Counted from the stretch's first letter, positions 1 to 7,763 are shown. The stretch: DNA of 64,000 nucleotides from CAWGGS01 sp963822095 (GCA_963822095.1 CAWGGS010000086.1:172982-236981), one strand, 5' to 3'. The notes: generated from the sequence alone by a model not told the origin. Translations and numbers: made by a program.

Positions 1-13
1 AATTAGTGACTTT

Positions 14-83
14 GAAATTATCTTCTCGTTTGTATGAAAGAAAATAATTTCGTAAAGGAACGTATCCCGCTCTTTTCAGCGGG
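14..83 (+). promoter_or_regulatory. Double-hairpin intergenic element upstream of nifK (copy 1)
   Basis: A 12-bp stem (14-25 with 40-51, one mismatch) closes a 14-nt loop and is followed by the linker GTAAAGGAACGTAT and a second stem CCCGCT/AGCGGG (66-71 with 78-83). The same arrangement, with the same 14-nt loop length and almost the same linker, precedes the next gene at 1532-1598. One base pair of the first stem is T-A here and A-T there, a compensatory change that favours an RNA structure. It lies in the transcribed gap before nifK, so mRNA processing, stability or translational control of the nif operon is the likely role (inference). Confidence 0.65.
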
Positions 84-103
84 GACACATCAGGAACAAG
101 ACA

Positions 104-1477
104 ATGCTACTACGACATACACCCAAACAAATATCAGATCGCAAGGCCCTGGTGATCAATCCTGCCAAGACCTGCCAGCCCATCGGCGCCATGTATGCCT
201 CCCTGGGCATCAACGGCTGTCTTCCTCACAGTCATGGTTCCCAGGGATGCTGCGCCTATCATCGAAGCACACTGACCCGTCATTACAAGGAACCGATATC
301 GGCGGCAACCAGTTCCTTTACAGAAGGCGCGTCGGTCTTCGGCGGCCAGGCGAATCTCGTGCAGGCAATAGACAATATTTTTACCGTCTACGAGCCTGAG
401 GTTATTGCGGTACATACCACCTGCCTTTCAGAGACCATTGGTGACGATCTCAAACAGATTGCCCTCAAGGCTGAGAAGGAAGGAAAAATCCCCAAAGGCA
501 AATACGTCATTGGCGCACCAACACCAAGTTACGTCGGCTCCCATGTCACCGGTTTTTCCAACATGGTCAAATCAATGGCGGAAATGGCGGAGCCAACGGG
601 GAAGAAAAACGGCAAGGTAAATATTATCCCCGGCTGGGTGGAACCCTGCGATATGAGTGAGTTGAAACGACTGGCAGAAATGATAGGAGTCCAGTATACC
701 CTTTTCCCGGATACCTCCGGTGTCCTGGATGGGCCCCTTTCCGGTGAATACACGATGTTTCCCAAGGGGGGCACAACCGTTCAGGAGCTAAAGGGCTGCG
801 GTAATGCCATCGGTACCCTCGCTCTCGGCGAATGGTGTTCCGCGGATGCTGCCCGAATGCTGGATTCAAAGCACAAGGTCCCCTGTTCCGTACTCGATAT
901 GCCCTTCGGCCTGAAGGCAACGGATCGTTTCATCGATGCTCTCCGGATCGTCGCCGGGACTACAGTGCCGGATGAGGTGAGCAATGAACGGGGTCAGCTT
1001 GTGGATTTGATCTCCGATATGCATCAGTATTTCTATCATAAGCGTGTCGCTATTGTCGGCGACCCAGACCAGTTAATCTCGATGGTCGAATTTCTTGTCT
1101 CCATTGATATGTATCCCGTTCATGTGATCACGGGAACACCCGGCAAGAAATTCGAAAAAAGAATAAAAGAACTTACCAAAGACCTGCCCCTCGAGGTCAA
1201 TGTGAAGGCGAAAGGTGACATGTTTCTGCTCCATCAGTGGATCAAAAACGATCCGGTGGATCTGTTGATCGGTAACTCCTATTGCAAATACATCGCCCGA
1301 GACGAGGATATCCCGTTGGTTCGCTGGGGATTCCCAATCCTCGACCGGCAGGGCCACCAGTATTTTCCTACAGTCGGCTACAAAGGCGGTATACGCCTTC
1401 TGGAAAAGATACTCAGCGTACTCCTTGACCGGAAGGACAGAGACGATCCGGAACAATCGTTTGAACTGGTTATGTAA
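104..1477 (+). CDS. nifK: Nitrogenase molybdenum-iron protein beta chain
   Basis: The 457-residue product is the beta subunit of dinitrogenase, which with NifD forms the MoFe protein and carries the P-cluster at the subunit interface. The three P-cluster cysteine positions are visible: C24 in KTCQPIGA, C49 in HGSQGC and C107 in TTCLSETIGDD. The motifs LTRHYKEP and VFGGQANL are typical of NifK rather than NifN. It lacks the N-terminal extension of the Azotobacter protein (about 523 residues) and so resembles the short NifK of anaerobes. The ATG at 104 follows AGGAAC and begins with a family-typical N-terminus. nifD should lie immediately left of the window. A Mo enzyme is most likely; a V or Fe-only paralogue is unlikely because NifE, NifN and NifB are all present downstream. 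Confidence 0.95.
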   Translation: MLLRHTPKQISDRKALVINPAKTCQPIGAMYASLGINGCLPHSHGSQGCCAYHRSTLTRHYKEPISAATSSFTEGASVFGGQANLVQAIDNIFTVYEPEVIAVHTTCLSETIGDDLKQIALKAEKEGKIPKGKYVIGAPTPSYVGSHVTGFSNMVKSMAEMAEPTGKKNGKVNIIPGWVEPCDMSELKRLAEMIGVQYTLFPDTSGVLDGPLSGEYTMFPKGGTTVQELKGCGNAIGTLALGEWCSADAARMLDSKHKVPCSVLDMPFGLKATDRFIDALRIVAGTTVPDEVSNERGQLVDLISDMHQYFYHKRVAIVGDPDQLISMVEFLVSIDMYPVHVITGTPGKKFEKRIKELTKDLPLEVNVKAKGDMFLLHQWIKNDPVDLLIGNSYCKYIARDEDIPLVRWGFPILDRQGHQYFPTVGYKGGIRLLEKILSVLLDRKDRDDPEQSFELVM

Positions 1478-1482
1478 CACAA

Positions 1483-1522
1483 CCCTGCCGCGGCATATGA
1501 TCCTTGACGCGGCAGGGATTTT
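1483..1522 (+). terminator. Strong hairpin directly after nifK
   Basis: A perfect 10-bp GC-rich stem CCCTGCCGCG/CGCGGCAGGG (1483-1492 with 1508-1517) starts five bases after the nifK stop and is followed by ATTTTAG. The U-run is short, so it may act as a partial terminator or as a 3' stabiliser that keeps nifHDK message more abundant than the distal genes. Confidence 0.6.
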
Positions 1523-1531
1523 AGAGACTTA

Positions 1532-1598
1532 GAAATAATTTTCGTGCTTATTTCCAAGAAAATTATTTCGTGAAGGAACTTATACCCCCATCAGGGGT
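1532..1598 (+). promoter_or_regulatory. Double-hairpin intergenic element (copy 2)
   Basis: A perfect 12-bp stem GAAATAATTTTC/GAAAATTATTTC (1532-1543 with 1558-1569) with a 14-nt loop is followed by GTGAAGGAACTTAT and a second stem ACCCC/GGGGT (1584-1588 with 1594-1598). It matches the element before nifK in order, loop size and linker sequence, while the second stem differs in sequence but not in presence. It sits between the nifK hairpin and the ribosome-binding site of the NifB-like gene. Confidence 0.65.
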
Positions 1599-1621
1599 GT
1601 CCGATCCCATTTGAGGAACTT

Positions 1622-2770
1622 ATGATGAAGGCAATCAAGAAATCATCAGGACACAGGAGGGGAGCATCTATCAGGAAAGGATGCTTCGTGGAGTTGCCAG
1701 TGGCACCCCGAGCAAACGCCAGAATTCGTTTTTCCGAAACCATCAAGGGACCGACAAAGCACCTTACCCCTGAGGATGCGGTGGAAAGGGTAAAAACGAT
1801 AGTAGAAAAAGGTCAAGAAATCGATTACGTCGGTATTTCAGGCCCGGGAGATCCACTTGCCTTCATCGAACCTACCCTGGAAACCCTTGGTTTGCTTCAC
1901 CGCTCCTTTCCTTCGATACCTTTCTTTATAAAAACATTGGGAATCGGAGGTGAAAAATATGCAGACAAGCTCTCCAAAGTCGGTGTCACCCATGTAGATC
2001 TTCAGGCCAATGCGGTTGGAGAAGACATAGTTGAAAAAATCTACGCCTGGGTCCGACCTGGTTTCAAGACGCTACGATTGCCTGACTCGGCAAAGATACT
2101 TATTGCGGAACAAAAAAAAGCCGTCAGGGCCTTCAAGGATGCCAAAATGACGGTCAGTGTTGTTACTACTGTCTACCCGGAGAACAATTCCGACCATATC
2201 GAATGTATCGCCCATAATATGGCGGAGTATGGTGCGGATGACATGATTCTTATTCCCTATGAACCGAAAGAAAACGCCGAAATCGAACTTGGAGTCCCGG
2301 ACACCGATCTTATGGCAGAGATACGGATCAAAGCCTCCAAGTATATCACCATATCAGATGAGCAAGCATCCTTGGTCTTTATCGAAGGCGACCGGGACCT
2401 CGCATCCGGAATCCCGAAACCTTCCCCGGAAAGACCCAATGTGGCTGTTGTCAGCTCCAACGGGATGGAAATCGACCTTCATCTAGGTGAGGCTTCACGG
2501 GTTCTGATCTACGGTCCCAGGGAAGACGGCCTGGCCTGTCTTCTGGGAAGCAGATCCGCTCCCGAACCGGGCGGAGGCGGAATGAGGTGGGAAAGTCTTG
2601 CCAACACGCTTTCCGACTGTTTCGCCCTTCTGGTGGCAAGTGCCGGAGAAAATCCCCGGAAAATTCTCAATAGGCACGGAGTTAAGGTCCTGGTTATCGA
2701 AGATACCATTGACGGAACCGTCGATGTCCTTTACGGCGGCGGTCAAAAAAAAACAAAAGGCCGCAAATAG
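1622..2770 (+). CDS. NifB-NifX-like pseudo-enzyme lacking all cluster cysteines
   Basis: The 382-residue protein aligns along its length with the genuine NifB of this window (11899-13161): a TIM-barrel-like region with LPVAP at about 26-30, a SAM-loop-like SGPGDP, IYAWVRPG and DSAKILIAEQ, then a C-terminal NifX/NafY-type domain with HLGEA and PGGGGMRW. The radical-SAM ligands CxxxCxxC are replaced (ANARIRFS in place of CNIKCNFC), and the later CxxC ligands are gone too. It therefore cannot bind the usual [4Fe-4S] clusters. I infer a cofactor carrier or NifB partner rather than a catalyst. The start follows GAGGAACTT; the second in-frame ATG three bases on is equally possible. It directly follows nifK and precedes the ferredoxin. 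Confidence 0.8.
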   Translation: MMKAIKKSSGHRRGASIRKGCFVELPVAPRANARIRFSETIKGPTKHLTPEDAVERVKTIVEKGQEIDYVGISGPGDPLAFIEPTLETLGLLHRSFPSIPFFIKTLGIGGEKYADKLSKVGVTHVDLQANAVGEDIVEKIYAWVRPGFKTLRLPDSAKILIAEQKKAVRAFKDAKMTVSVVTTVYPENNSDHIECIAHNMAEYGADDMILIPYEPKENAEIELGVPDTDLMAEIRIKASKYITISDEQASLVFIEGDRDLASGIPKPSPERPNVAVVSSNGMEIDLHLGEASRVLIYGPREDGLACLLGSRSAPEPGGGGMRWESLANTLSDCFALLVASAGENPRKILNRHGVKVLVIEDTIDGTVDVLYGGGQKKTKGRK

Positions 2771-2796
2771 CGGCATTACAAAAAAAGGAAGAGATC

Positions 2797-3099
2797 ATGG
2801 CAATACCTGAAAAACAAATACTTGTGTGCCAAAGCTTTCGTGTCAAGGGGGACCCAAAAGGCATCTGTCATAAAAAAAACGATGGCTTTCTACAATATAT
2901 CGAGGAAGAAATACTCGACAGAGGACTCGACATGCAGGTCGTCGCCACCGGTTGTCTGAAGCAGTGTGACGCGGGCCCCGTCATGGTCATACAGCCCAAT
3001 AACTGGTGGTTCAAGGGCGTTGACAGCCAGGACGCCATCGATGCCATCCTGGACGGGCTGGAAGACGGTGAACCAGCCGCGGAGTATCTGATTGACTAA
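2797..3099 (+). CDS. Thioredoxin-like [2Fe-2S] ferredoxin
   Basis: The 100-residue product has the cysteine pattern of the thioredoxin-fold [2Fe-2S] ferredoxin family known from Clostridium pasteurianum and from nif clusters: C11, C24, and C53/C57 in ATGCLKQC, followed by AGPVMVIQPNNWWF. No signal peptide is present, so it is a cytosolic electron carrier or cluster carrier. It begins 26 bp after the NifB-like gene behind AAAAAAGGAAGAG and is most likely the last gene of the nifK transcript. Proteins of this type accompany nif genes in several anaerobes; whether it donates electrons to nitrogenase or serves cofactor assembly is not settled by sequence. Confidence 0.88.
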   Translation: MAIPEKQILVCQSFRVKGDPKGICHKKNDGFLQYIEEEILDRGLDMQVVATGCLKQCDAGPVMVIQPNNWWFKGVDSQDAIDAILDGLEDGEPAAEYLID

Positions 3100-3117
3100 A
3101 TTTTATTGAGCCTCACC

Positions 3118-3243
3118 ACCGGGCTTTCTCACGTGCTGAGGCGGCTGCATATCCAAGAAGCCGGTCAATACGCTATAGTTTGCCTATGCGTATTGACCGA
3201 GCGACGAAGGAGATGCGGCCGGACCAGCTCGCCTTTGGTGAAC
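3118..3243 (+). repeat. Structured 3'-end repeat R, copy 1
   Basis: A palindromic block starting 18 bp after the ferredoxin stop. It has an 11-bp perfect inner stem GGTCAATACGC/GCGTATTGACC and outer arms around GGCGGCTGCATATCC and GGAGATGCGGCC, ending in CAGCTCGCCTTTGGT. A second copy at 8582-8698 shares both outer arms and the tail but has a different inner hairpin. Both copies begin within about 20 bp of a stop codon. Confidence 0.7.
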
Positions 3244-3285
3244 CTTGGGTCTATTTTAATTAGCAAAGTAAAGAAATATATTAAA

Positions 3286-3795
3286 TTGAAAAATCAAAAG
3301 AATTTCAAAAATTGGCCCAATGTTCATGAGAAATCCCGGTTACGAATTCGCCCCGCAGTTCCAGGAGATATCGCCGTCCTCACGGTGCTCCTGGAACTGC
3401 TTTTTTCAATTGAAACTGACTTCCAGTTTGATAGAGCCCGACATCAAAGGGGGTTGGCCTTGTTGATTGATAACCCTGCCGCCTGCCTCCTTGTGGCCGA
3501 GATCGACGGGGAGGTCGTTGGAATGTGCTCTGGGCAGATAACCATTTCCACTGCTGAGGGAGGACTGTCTCTTCTGGTTGAAGATGTTGTTGTCAGAAGT
3601 GAAAGGCAGGGGCAAAAAATTGGGAAAAGTCTCCTCCATGCCCTCGGAGACTGGGCGGGCAACCATGGCATAACGCGTTTACAGCTGTTAGCCGACCGCA
3701 ACAACGATATGGCCCTCGGCTTCTATACGAAACTTGGCTGGCAGGCAACCAATATGATTTGTCTTAGAAACGATACCAGGGGAAAACGACTATGA
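3286..3795 (+). CDS. GNAT-family N-acetyltransferase
   Basis: The recognisable GNAT fold runs from RLRIRPAVPGD to the C-terminus, with the acetyl-CoA loop region VRSERQGQKIGKSL and the typical end FYTKLGWQ. The substrate is unknown. The open frame extends left to 3106, but that stretch is the repeat R and is unlikely to be coding; no ATG or GTG exists in frame after it, so the TTG at 3286 is the best available start, without a convincing ribosome-binding site. The stop overlaps the start of the HEPN gene (ATGA), so these two are translationally coupled. A truncated N-terminus caused by repeat insertion is an alternative. Confidence 0.65.
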   Translation: MKNQKNFKNWPNVHEKSRLRIRPAVPGDIAVLTVLLELLFSIETDFQFDRARHQRGLALLIDNPAACLLVAEIDGEVVGMCSGQITISTAEGGLSLLVEDVVVRSERQGQKIGKSLLHALGDWAGNHGITRLQLLADRNNDMALGFYTKLGWQATNMICLRNDTRGKRL

Positions 3796-4187
3796 TGGGA
3801 ATTAGCAACTGGCAGGAATATCGGCGTGATGGAGAGCAGTTCCTCCATACGGCCCTTATGGCCAAGGAAAAGAATAAAAAACAATTCACCCCGGAAATCC
3901 TCTACAACCTAACAGGGATGGCCATCGAAAAGTTCATCATGGCCTATTTGATGAAAAACGGGGACCTCGCCGAAAACCATACCATGATGGATCTGCTCAC
4001 CGCACTGGAGCGACATGTCGGGAACCAACATCAGCTGACGGAAAAATTTCGCTTTCTGGACTCCTTTCAAGAAATTTGTGACCTGGATTCAATTACTATT
4101 AGGAGACCCGGCGAGAAGGACATCAAGGAGATTCTTGCAACCGGGGAAGAGATACGGGATTTTCTTTCCCCTCTTTTGACCAACTGA
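3792..4187 (+). CDS. HEPN-domain-like small protein
   Basis: A 131-residue, all-helical protein with the HEPN-type opening W.EYRRDGEQFL.TA and a long second helix AIEKFIMAYLMKNG, then NHTMMDLLTALERH. HEPN domains often bind nucleotides or act as RNases in toxin systems; a clear R-x4-6-H catalytic motif is doubtful here (only R-x5-H in ERHVGNQH). Its start overlaps the GNAT stop by four bases and the next gene begins 25 bp downstream. The role is unknown; the position behind the nif genes may be incidental. Confidence 0.6.
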   Translation: MMGISNWQEYRRDGEQFLHTALMAKEKNKKQFTPEILYNLTGMAIEKFIMAYLMKNGDLAENHTMMDLLTALERHVGNQHQLTEKFRFLDSFQEICDLDSITIRRPGEKDIKEILATGEEIRDFLSPLLTN

Positions 4188-4212
4188 GTTGCGTACCCTT
4201 TCGGAGAAGACC

Positions 4213-4530
4213 ATGACTGTTCCACTGAAACCTTTAGGGATAATAAAGGAAATGCTGGGCAACATAGGCCTCGAGGTCACCTACGCCTATGATGACCTGG
4301 TGTTTGTCGAACACAATGCCTTTCTCCTGCGGATGGGTAAATCGGGAGAAGACATCCGTCTCTATTTCAATACCAATTCATCGAAGGACAAAAGAAACGA
4401 CATCACGAATCTGTTATTAGAATGTGGGCGACAATACCGGTTTCAAATCGATCGAAAAGGAACGTACTCGATCCAACAGACAGAAGACCAGGATGAGTTC
4501 CAGCTTCGTTTATTTGAAGGACAATTTTAG
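4213..4530 (+). CDS. Hypothetical protein downstream of HEPN
   Basis: About 105 residues beginning MTVPLKPLG, chosen because the ATG at 4213 follows TCGGAGAAGACC, whereas the upstream TTG at 4189 has no ribosome-binding site. The sequence is soluble and mixed alpha/beta (EVTYAYDDLVFVEHNAFLLRMG, then a strand-rich C-terminus ending RLFEGQF). I do not recognise the family. It is probably co-transcribed with the GNAT and HEPN genes, and its stop abuts a 172-bp palindromic repeat. Confidence 0.6.
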   Translation: MTVPLKPLGIIKEMLGNIGLEVTYAYDDLVFVEHNAFLLRMGKSGEDIRLYFNTNSSKDKRNDITNLLLECGRQYRFQIDRKGTYSIQQTEDQDEFQLRLFEGQF

Positions 4531-4532
4531 AT

Positions 4533-4704
4533 CTGATTGCCACTCATGTTCAGCTACTGATCCAGGGAGTGAGCTGTTCGTTTCGCGGGATGCCATAAAA
4601 CCCATCCCAGGTGGCTTCGCTTACGCCGTCCAGGCTGCTAAGACCCTAGAAACAAACAACTCACTCCCATCCACTCCGATCGGCTGCATTTCAGGGGAAA
4701 TCAG
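4533..4704. repeat. 3'-end palindromic element P, full copy A
   Basis: Imperfect terminal inverted repeats of about 50 bp begin CTGATTGCC and end GGAAATCAG; inner landmarks are GAGCTGTTCGTTTC on one side and its diverged complement on the other. A second whole copy is at 36541-36710 and half copies at 23729, 29621, 50263 and 56610. The element starts three bases after a stop codon. The remaining gap to 4973 shows no gene. Confidence 0.75.
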
Positions 4705-4973
4705 TAATAGAGAAGACCTAAACCTTCCTACGCAAAAGCTGTTTTTTCTCTTCACAAGACAGTCCTTTTCTCTTTTTTTGGGCCTATATTTTCCTTGCAA
4801 CCTGGAGTACTATTAACCTTACGAAAAGATTCTCCGGCAGAGGTTGCGGGAAGTTCCATTCAGACCGCAGATGTCAGGCTGCTTGAAAATTGAAAATCTC
4901 GTTAGGAACATAAAGAGACCACTCTTCTTTTTTCTATCGGGGTTAAAATCAATCCCATCCAAAAGGCCGGTCA

Positions 4974-5948
4974 ATGAACAATGATACGCACTTTCAAAGA
5001 GCTTTTCATATTAACCTATCCGGCAAGGGTAAAGAGCTTCAAATAAAGGACATTGCCGTTCTTCCTCCCGACCCGGGCTTGATCTGGGTCCATTTGAACT
5101 ATACCGAACCGGCGGCACGAGAGTGGCTTGAACAGCAGCCCTCCCTGAGCCCGGTTGTTGTTGAGGCCCTGTTGAGTGAAGAGACACGACCGCGTGTAAC
5201 CGATATTGACGACGGCCTGCTCATCTCGCTTCGAGGTATCAACAATAACCTGAATGCCGACCCGGAGGATATGATATCGATTCGTATGTGGATAGAAGAA
5301 AACAAGGTTATCAGCACCGGGAAACGAAGGCTCCTGTCAGTTGAAGAACTCAGCCGCGACATCTGCGAGGGCAATGGACCAACAAACGCCGGGGAATTCC
5401 TCTCAGATATATCCGACCGTCTCCTTGCTAAAATGGGGCCGGTTATCGAAGAGGTTGAAGACAGCCTCGACAACCTTGAGGAGGAGGTGCTTCTCACCCA
5501 AAACCAGGAATTACGCTCAAGCCTTGGGTTGATCCGACGTCGGATTATCGCCCTGCGAAGGTATATCGCCCCTCAGAGAGACGCATTGGGCACAATCCAA
5601 CTCAAGAAAACAAGCTGGCTGACCATTGACCATAAGCTGCAACTCCGGGAAATCTCAGACCACACTACCCGCTTTGTCGAGAATCTCGATTCAATTAGAG
5701 ACCGGGCCTCACTCCTCCACGAAGAACTCATTGGCCGTCTGTCAGATTCCATCAACCAGCGTATCTACATTCTCTCTCTGGTGGCGGCAATTTTCCTTCC
5801 TTTGAGTTTTTTCACAGGACTTCTGGGTATAAATATCCCCGGAATCCCTGGCGCTGGGGACAAACACGCCTTTTGGATATTCTGTCTGTTCCTTCTGTTT
5901 GTCATGCTTATTCAGATAATGATCTTCCGCCGGAAGAAATGGATTTAA
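4974..5948 (+). CDS. zntB: CorA-family zinc transporter (ZntB type)
   Basis: The 324-residue product has the CorA/ZntB architecture: a long cytosolic N-terminal domain with helical stalk (EEVEDSLDNLEEEVL, RRRIIALRRYIAPQRDAL) and two C-terminal membrane helices (about 262-282 and 300-318). The pore signature after the first helix is GINIPGIPG, the ZntB-like variant rather than the GMN of Mg-transporting CorA, so Zn or another divalent cation is the likely substrate. The ATG follows AAAGGCCGGTCA. It stands alone and is followed by a hairpin terminator. Confidence 0.85.
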   Translation: MNNDTHFQRAFHINLSGKGKELQIKDIAVLPPDPGLIWVHLNYTEPAAREWLEQQPSLSPVVVEALLSEETRPRVTDIDDGLLISLRGINNNLNADPEDMISIRMWIEENKVISTGKRRLLSVEELSRDICEGNGPTNAGEFLSDISDRLLAKMGPVIEEVEDSLDNLEEEVLLTQNQELRSSLGLIRRRIIALRRYIAPQRDALGTIQLKKTSWLTIDHKLQLREISDHTTRFVENLDSIRDRASLLHEELIGRLSDSINQRIYILSLVAAIFLPLSFFTGLLGINIPGIPGAGDKHAFWIFCLFLLFVMLIQIMIFRRKKWI

Positions 5949-5986
5949 CCCTTACAGGGAGCATGAGAGAAAGTTGCATGGAAAAA

Positions 5987-6041
5987 TTTGGAAAATCCCG
6001 GTATGCTGCTGCCGGTCATTCGATTTTCCAAACTGATTTTT
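5987..6041 (+). terminator. Rho-independent-like terminator after zntB
   Basis: Stem TTTGGAAAATC/GATTTTCCAAA (5987-5997 with 6022-6032) with an inner CCGG/CCGG extension, followed by CTGATTTTTA. It lies 40 bp after the transporter stop. Confidence 0.6.
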
Positions 6042-6061
6042 ACAAATAACGGGAACAAAAA

Positions 6062-6757
6062 ATGGGAAAAGCTCTTTCCAGACTCTTAGGATTTGCCCTG
6101 GTCGTGTGTGTTGTTTCAGTGATTGCCTATATCTCTTTATTGGGAGAAAACGACCGAGCTGCAGCCACGGTCAAATCATATTTCAACAATATCGCAGGCA
6201 AACACTACGACGCCAACACCCATCTCTGCAGCCGGCACTTCAATAGCCAGTTCAACAATCTCAACGATCCGATAACCTACCAGTTTTCTCTGGAAACTGC
6301 ACTTTTGAACCATTTTGGTCTCATCAACACGGCCCAATACAAAACCGAAACAAAAAGAAATGAATTCTGGATCCCTTATATCAAGCCGAATTCTCTCCAT
6401 ATATCCATTGAAATCCACCCCAAAGGGTCAACTAATATCCTGACAAATCTTTTCCAACCTGACAACAAGGCATATTTAGATAATTTCGTTACCTTGGTAA
6501 GGGAAGACGGCAGGTGGAAAATTGATGACATGAACATAAAATCAAAGGCGATTGCCCGGGATTTCCAAAGGACCAAGGCATCCATGCAGAATTCCAGATA
6601 TATGAGACAGACAGCTCATGGATTTATTCTCAAGGAAAACACAATTAAATTTTCCGAGATGGATCCGATCCAAAAACGGATACTGACCTTTAATCTGAAC
6701 AAGGCCTTGACCCTCTTAAAAGATCAAGAGCAACCTCCTTCATCCATAACTAAATAA
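6062..6757 (+). CDS. Membrane-anchored or secreted hypothetical protein
   Basis: 231 residues with an N-terminal hydrophobic helix (about 9-27, LLGFALVVCVVSVIAYISLL) that could be an uncleaved anchor or signal peptide, then a soluble domain with alternating strands (VTLVREDGRWKIDDMNIK resembles the final strand of NTF2/DUF4878-like exported domains). No catalytic motif is apparent. The family is not recognised with confidence. The gene is monocistronic, between the zntB terminator and a repeat-rich region. Confidence 0.65.
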   Translation: MGKALSRLLGFALVVCVVSVIAYISLLGENDRAAATVKSYFNNIAGKHYDANTHLCSRHFNSQFNNLNDPITYQFSLETALLNHFGLINTAQYKTETKRNEFWIPYIKPNSLHISIEIHPKGSTNILTNLFQPDNKAYLDNFVTLVREDGRWKIDDMNIKSKAIARDFQRTKASMQNSRYMRQTAHGFILKENTIKFSEMDPIQKRILTFNLNKALTLLKDQEQPPSSITK

Positions 6758-6776
6758 AAAGAAGTTCTTCCGGATT

Positions 6777-6969
6777 ATGAGAGTACTTATCTATAACGCG
6801 TGAGGCAGAGGGCGCCTCGCGGAGGCCCGAAGGTATTCCACACAAGGCCCAGAGGGGTGCGGGCAGGACGTCCGCACCTGACAGCAGGCCAGGGAGACGA
6901 CCTGTCTGTCAGCCGTGGTGTACCGGCGATGAGGCCGCAGAGGAGCGTCCGAAAGCGATGCACTCTGCA
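6777..6969 (+). mobile_element. Structured inserted element X, copy 1
   Basis: Begins GAGAGTACTTATC, contains hairpins (GTGCGGGCAGGACGTCCGCAC; CCTCGCGGAGG) and ends in a conserved block GGTGTACCGGCGATGAGG followed by a GCAGAG/CTCTGC stem. It is flanked by GGATT on both sides (6772-6776 and 6970-6974), and the sequence outside matches an uninterrupted repeat at 55222-55291, so this looks like a real insertion with a 5-bp duplication. A related copy lies inverted at 8741-8882. No ORF is carried; the end structure suggests a structured RNA. Confidence 0.6.
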
Positions 6970-6978
6970 GGATTGTTC

Positions 6979-7024
6979 CTTTCAGATTTACAAAAGTACG
7001 CTTCATTCGGATGAGCCTAAAAAG
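6979..7024 (+). repeat. Repeat Y, interrupted copy (right part)
   Basis: TTTCAGATTTACAAAAGTAC followed by GCTTCATTCGGATGAGCCT matches 55248-55291 with few changes. The left part of the same repeat (GTTCTTCCGGATT, 6764-6776) is separated from it by element X. A shorter related piece is at about 54945-54975. Confidence 0.6.
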
Positions 7025-7382
7025 AGCCTATTCCCAGTAGGTTCGTTTAAAACCCAAAGCCATCAAATATTAAGAGACTGTCAGCATCACCGGGGGTGGG
7101 TTTGCTCATCTCAATGGGACGCCGACAATTCCGCGGACTCGAAATCGTTCCCAAAATATAAACAGAACACGAATGGCCACCAAAACAAATGGTTATCCCC
7201 TTAGTTGTTCTTTTCACAGGGTCGACCCATTGAAATATACATTTCATCCCTCTATACTTAAATAAAGGGTTTCGCCATTCGCTGGAAAATTTATATGTTT
7301 TCCTCATAGTCCACGATGGAAAAAAATTATTGATGCCCTCGGTAATGTGAGGCTTTTTTTGACATTTCTCGGAGGTCACCCT

Positions 7383-7763
7383 ATGAATACGGTACAAAAA
7401 GAGAGAAGAAAGAATATTCGTTATCGAGTGAACAAAGATGTTCTTTCAATCAGTAAAGACATATTGGCTGAGGTAATCGACATCAGTCCCAGTGGAATGG
7501 GATGCAAATGTCTGAGAAATTCAGACATACCCCTCTCTCAGATCAATGAAATAGACATCATGAACTGTGAGGTCGGAACCTCGGTGGAAGGTCTCCAATG
7601 TAAGCTAGTCAGAAGCAGCGAAAAGACAATCTCAGATGCGTTAACCTCGACCATCATAGTTGATTTCGGGATTGAATTTATTGGAGCTAGTGAAAGTCAA
7701 AGAAAACAACTTCATAAATTCATTAAAGAAAATTCACTATTTGAAACAACAACCTTTGCTTGA
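7383..7763 (+). CDS. PilZ-domain protein
   Basis: The 126-residue product opens with RRKNIRYRV, the RxxxR c-di-GMP-binding arginines of PilZ, and continues to the second motif DISPSGMGCKC (D/N-x-S-x-x-G). It is a stand-alone PilZ domain, expected to be a cytosolic c-di-GMP effector. The ATG at 7383 follows TCGGAGGTCACCCT, a strong ribosome-binding site, so the longer open frame is not used. The next gene downstream resembles the cytoplasmic loop of MotA, suggesting a link to motility or surface behaviour, but the two are 400 bp apart. Confidence 0.85.
   Translation: MNTVQKERRKNIRYRVNKDVLSISKDILAEVIDISPSGMGCKCLRNSDIPLSQINEIDIMNCEVGTSVEGLQCKLVRSSEKTISDALTSTIIVDFGIEFIGASESQRKQLHKFIKENSLFETTTFA

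Noticed and set aside
104..1477. Vanadium or iron-only nitrogenase beta subunit
   Set aside because: No delta-subunit (vnfG/anfG) gene is seen downstream and a full FeMo-cofactor set (nifE, nifN, nifB) is present, so molybdenum NifK is the simpler reading.
3792..4530. HEPN plus neighbour as a MNT-HEPN toxin-antitoxin pair
   Set aside because: The partner lacks the minimal nucleotidyltransferase motif GSxxxG and the HEPN catalytic motif is doubtful.
6777..6969. HEARO/omega-RNA of an IscB-type element
   Set aside because: It has an ATGA at its left edge and RNA-like hairpins, but I could not match the known consensus, no IscB gene is adjacent, and the 5-bp flanking duplication points to another mechanism; kept as an unassigned element.
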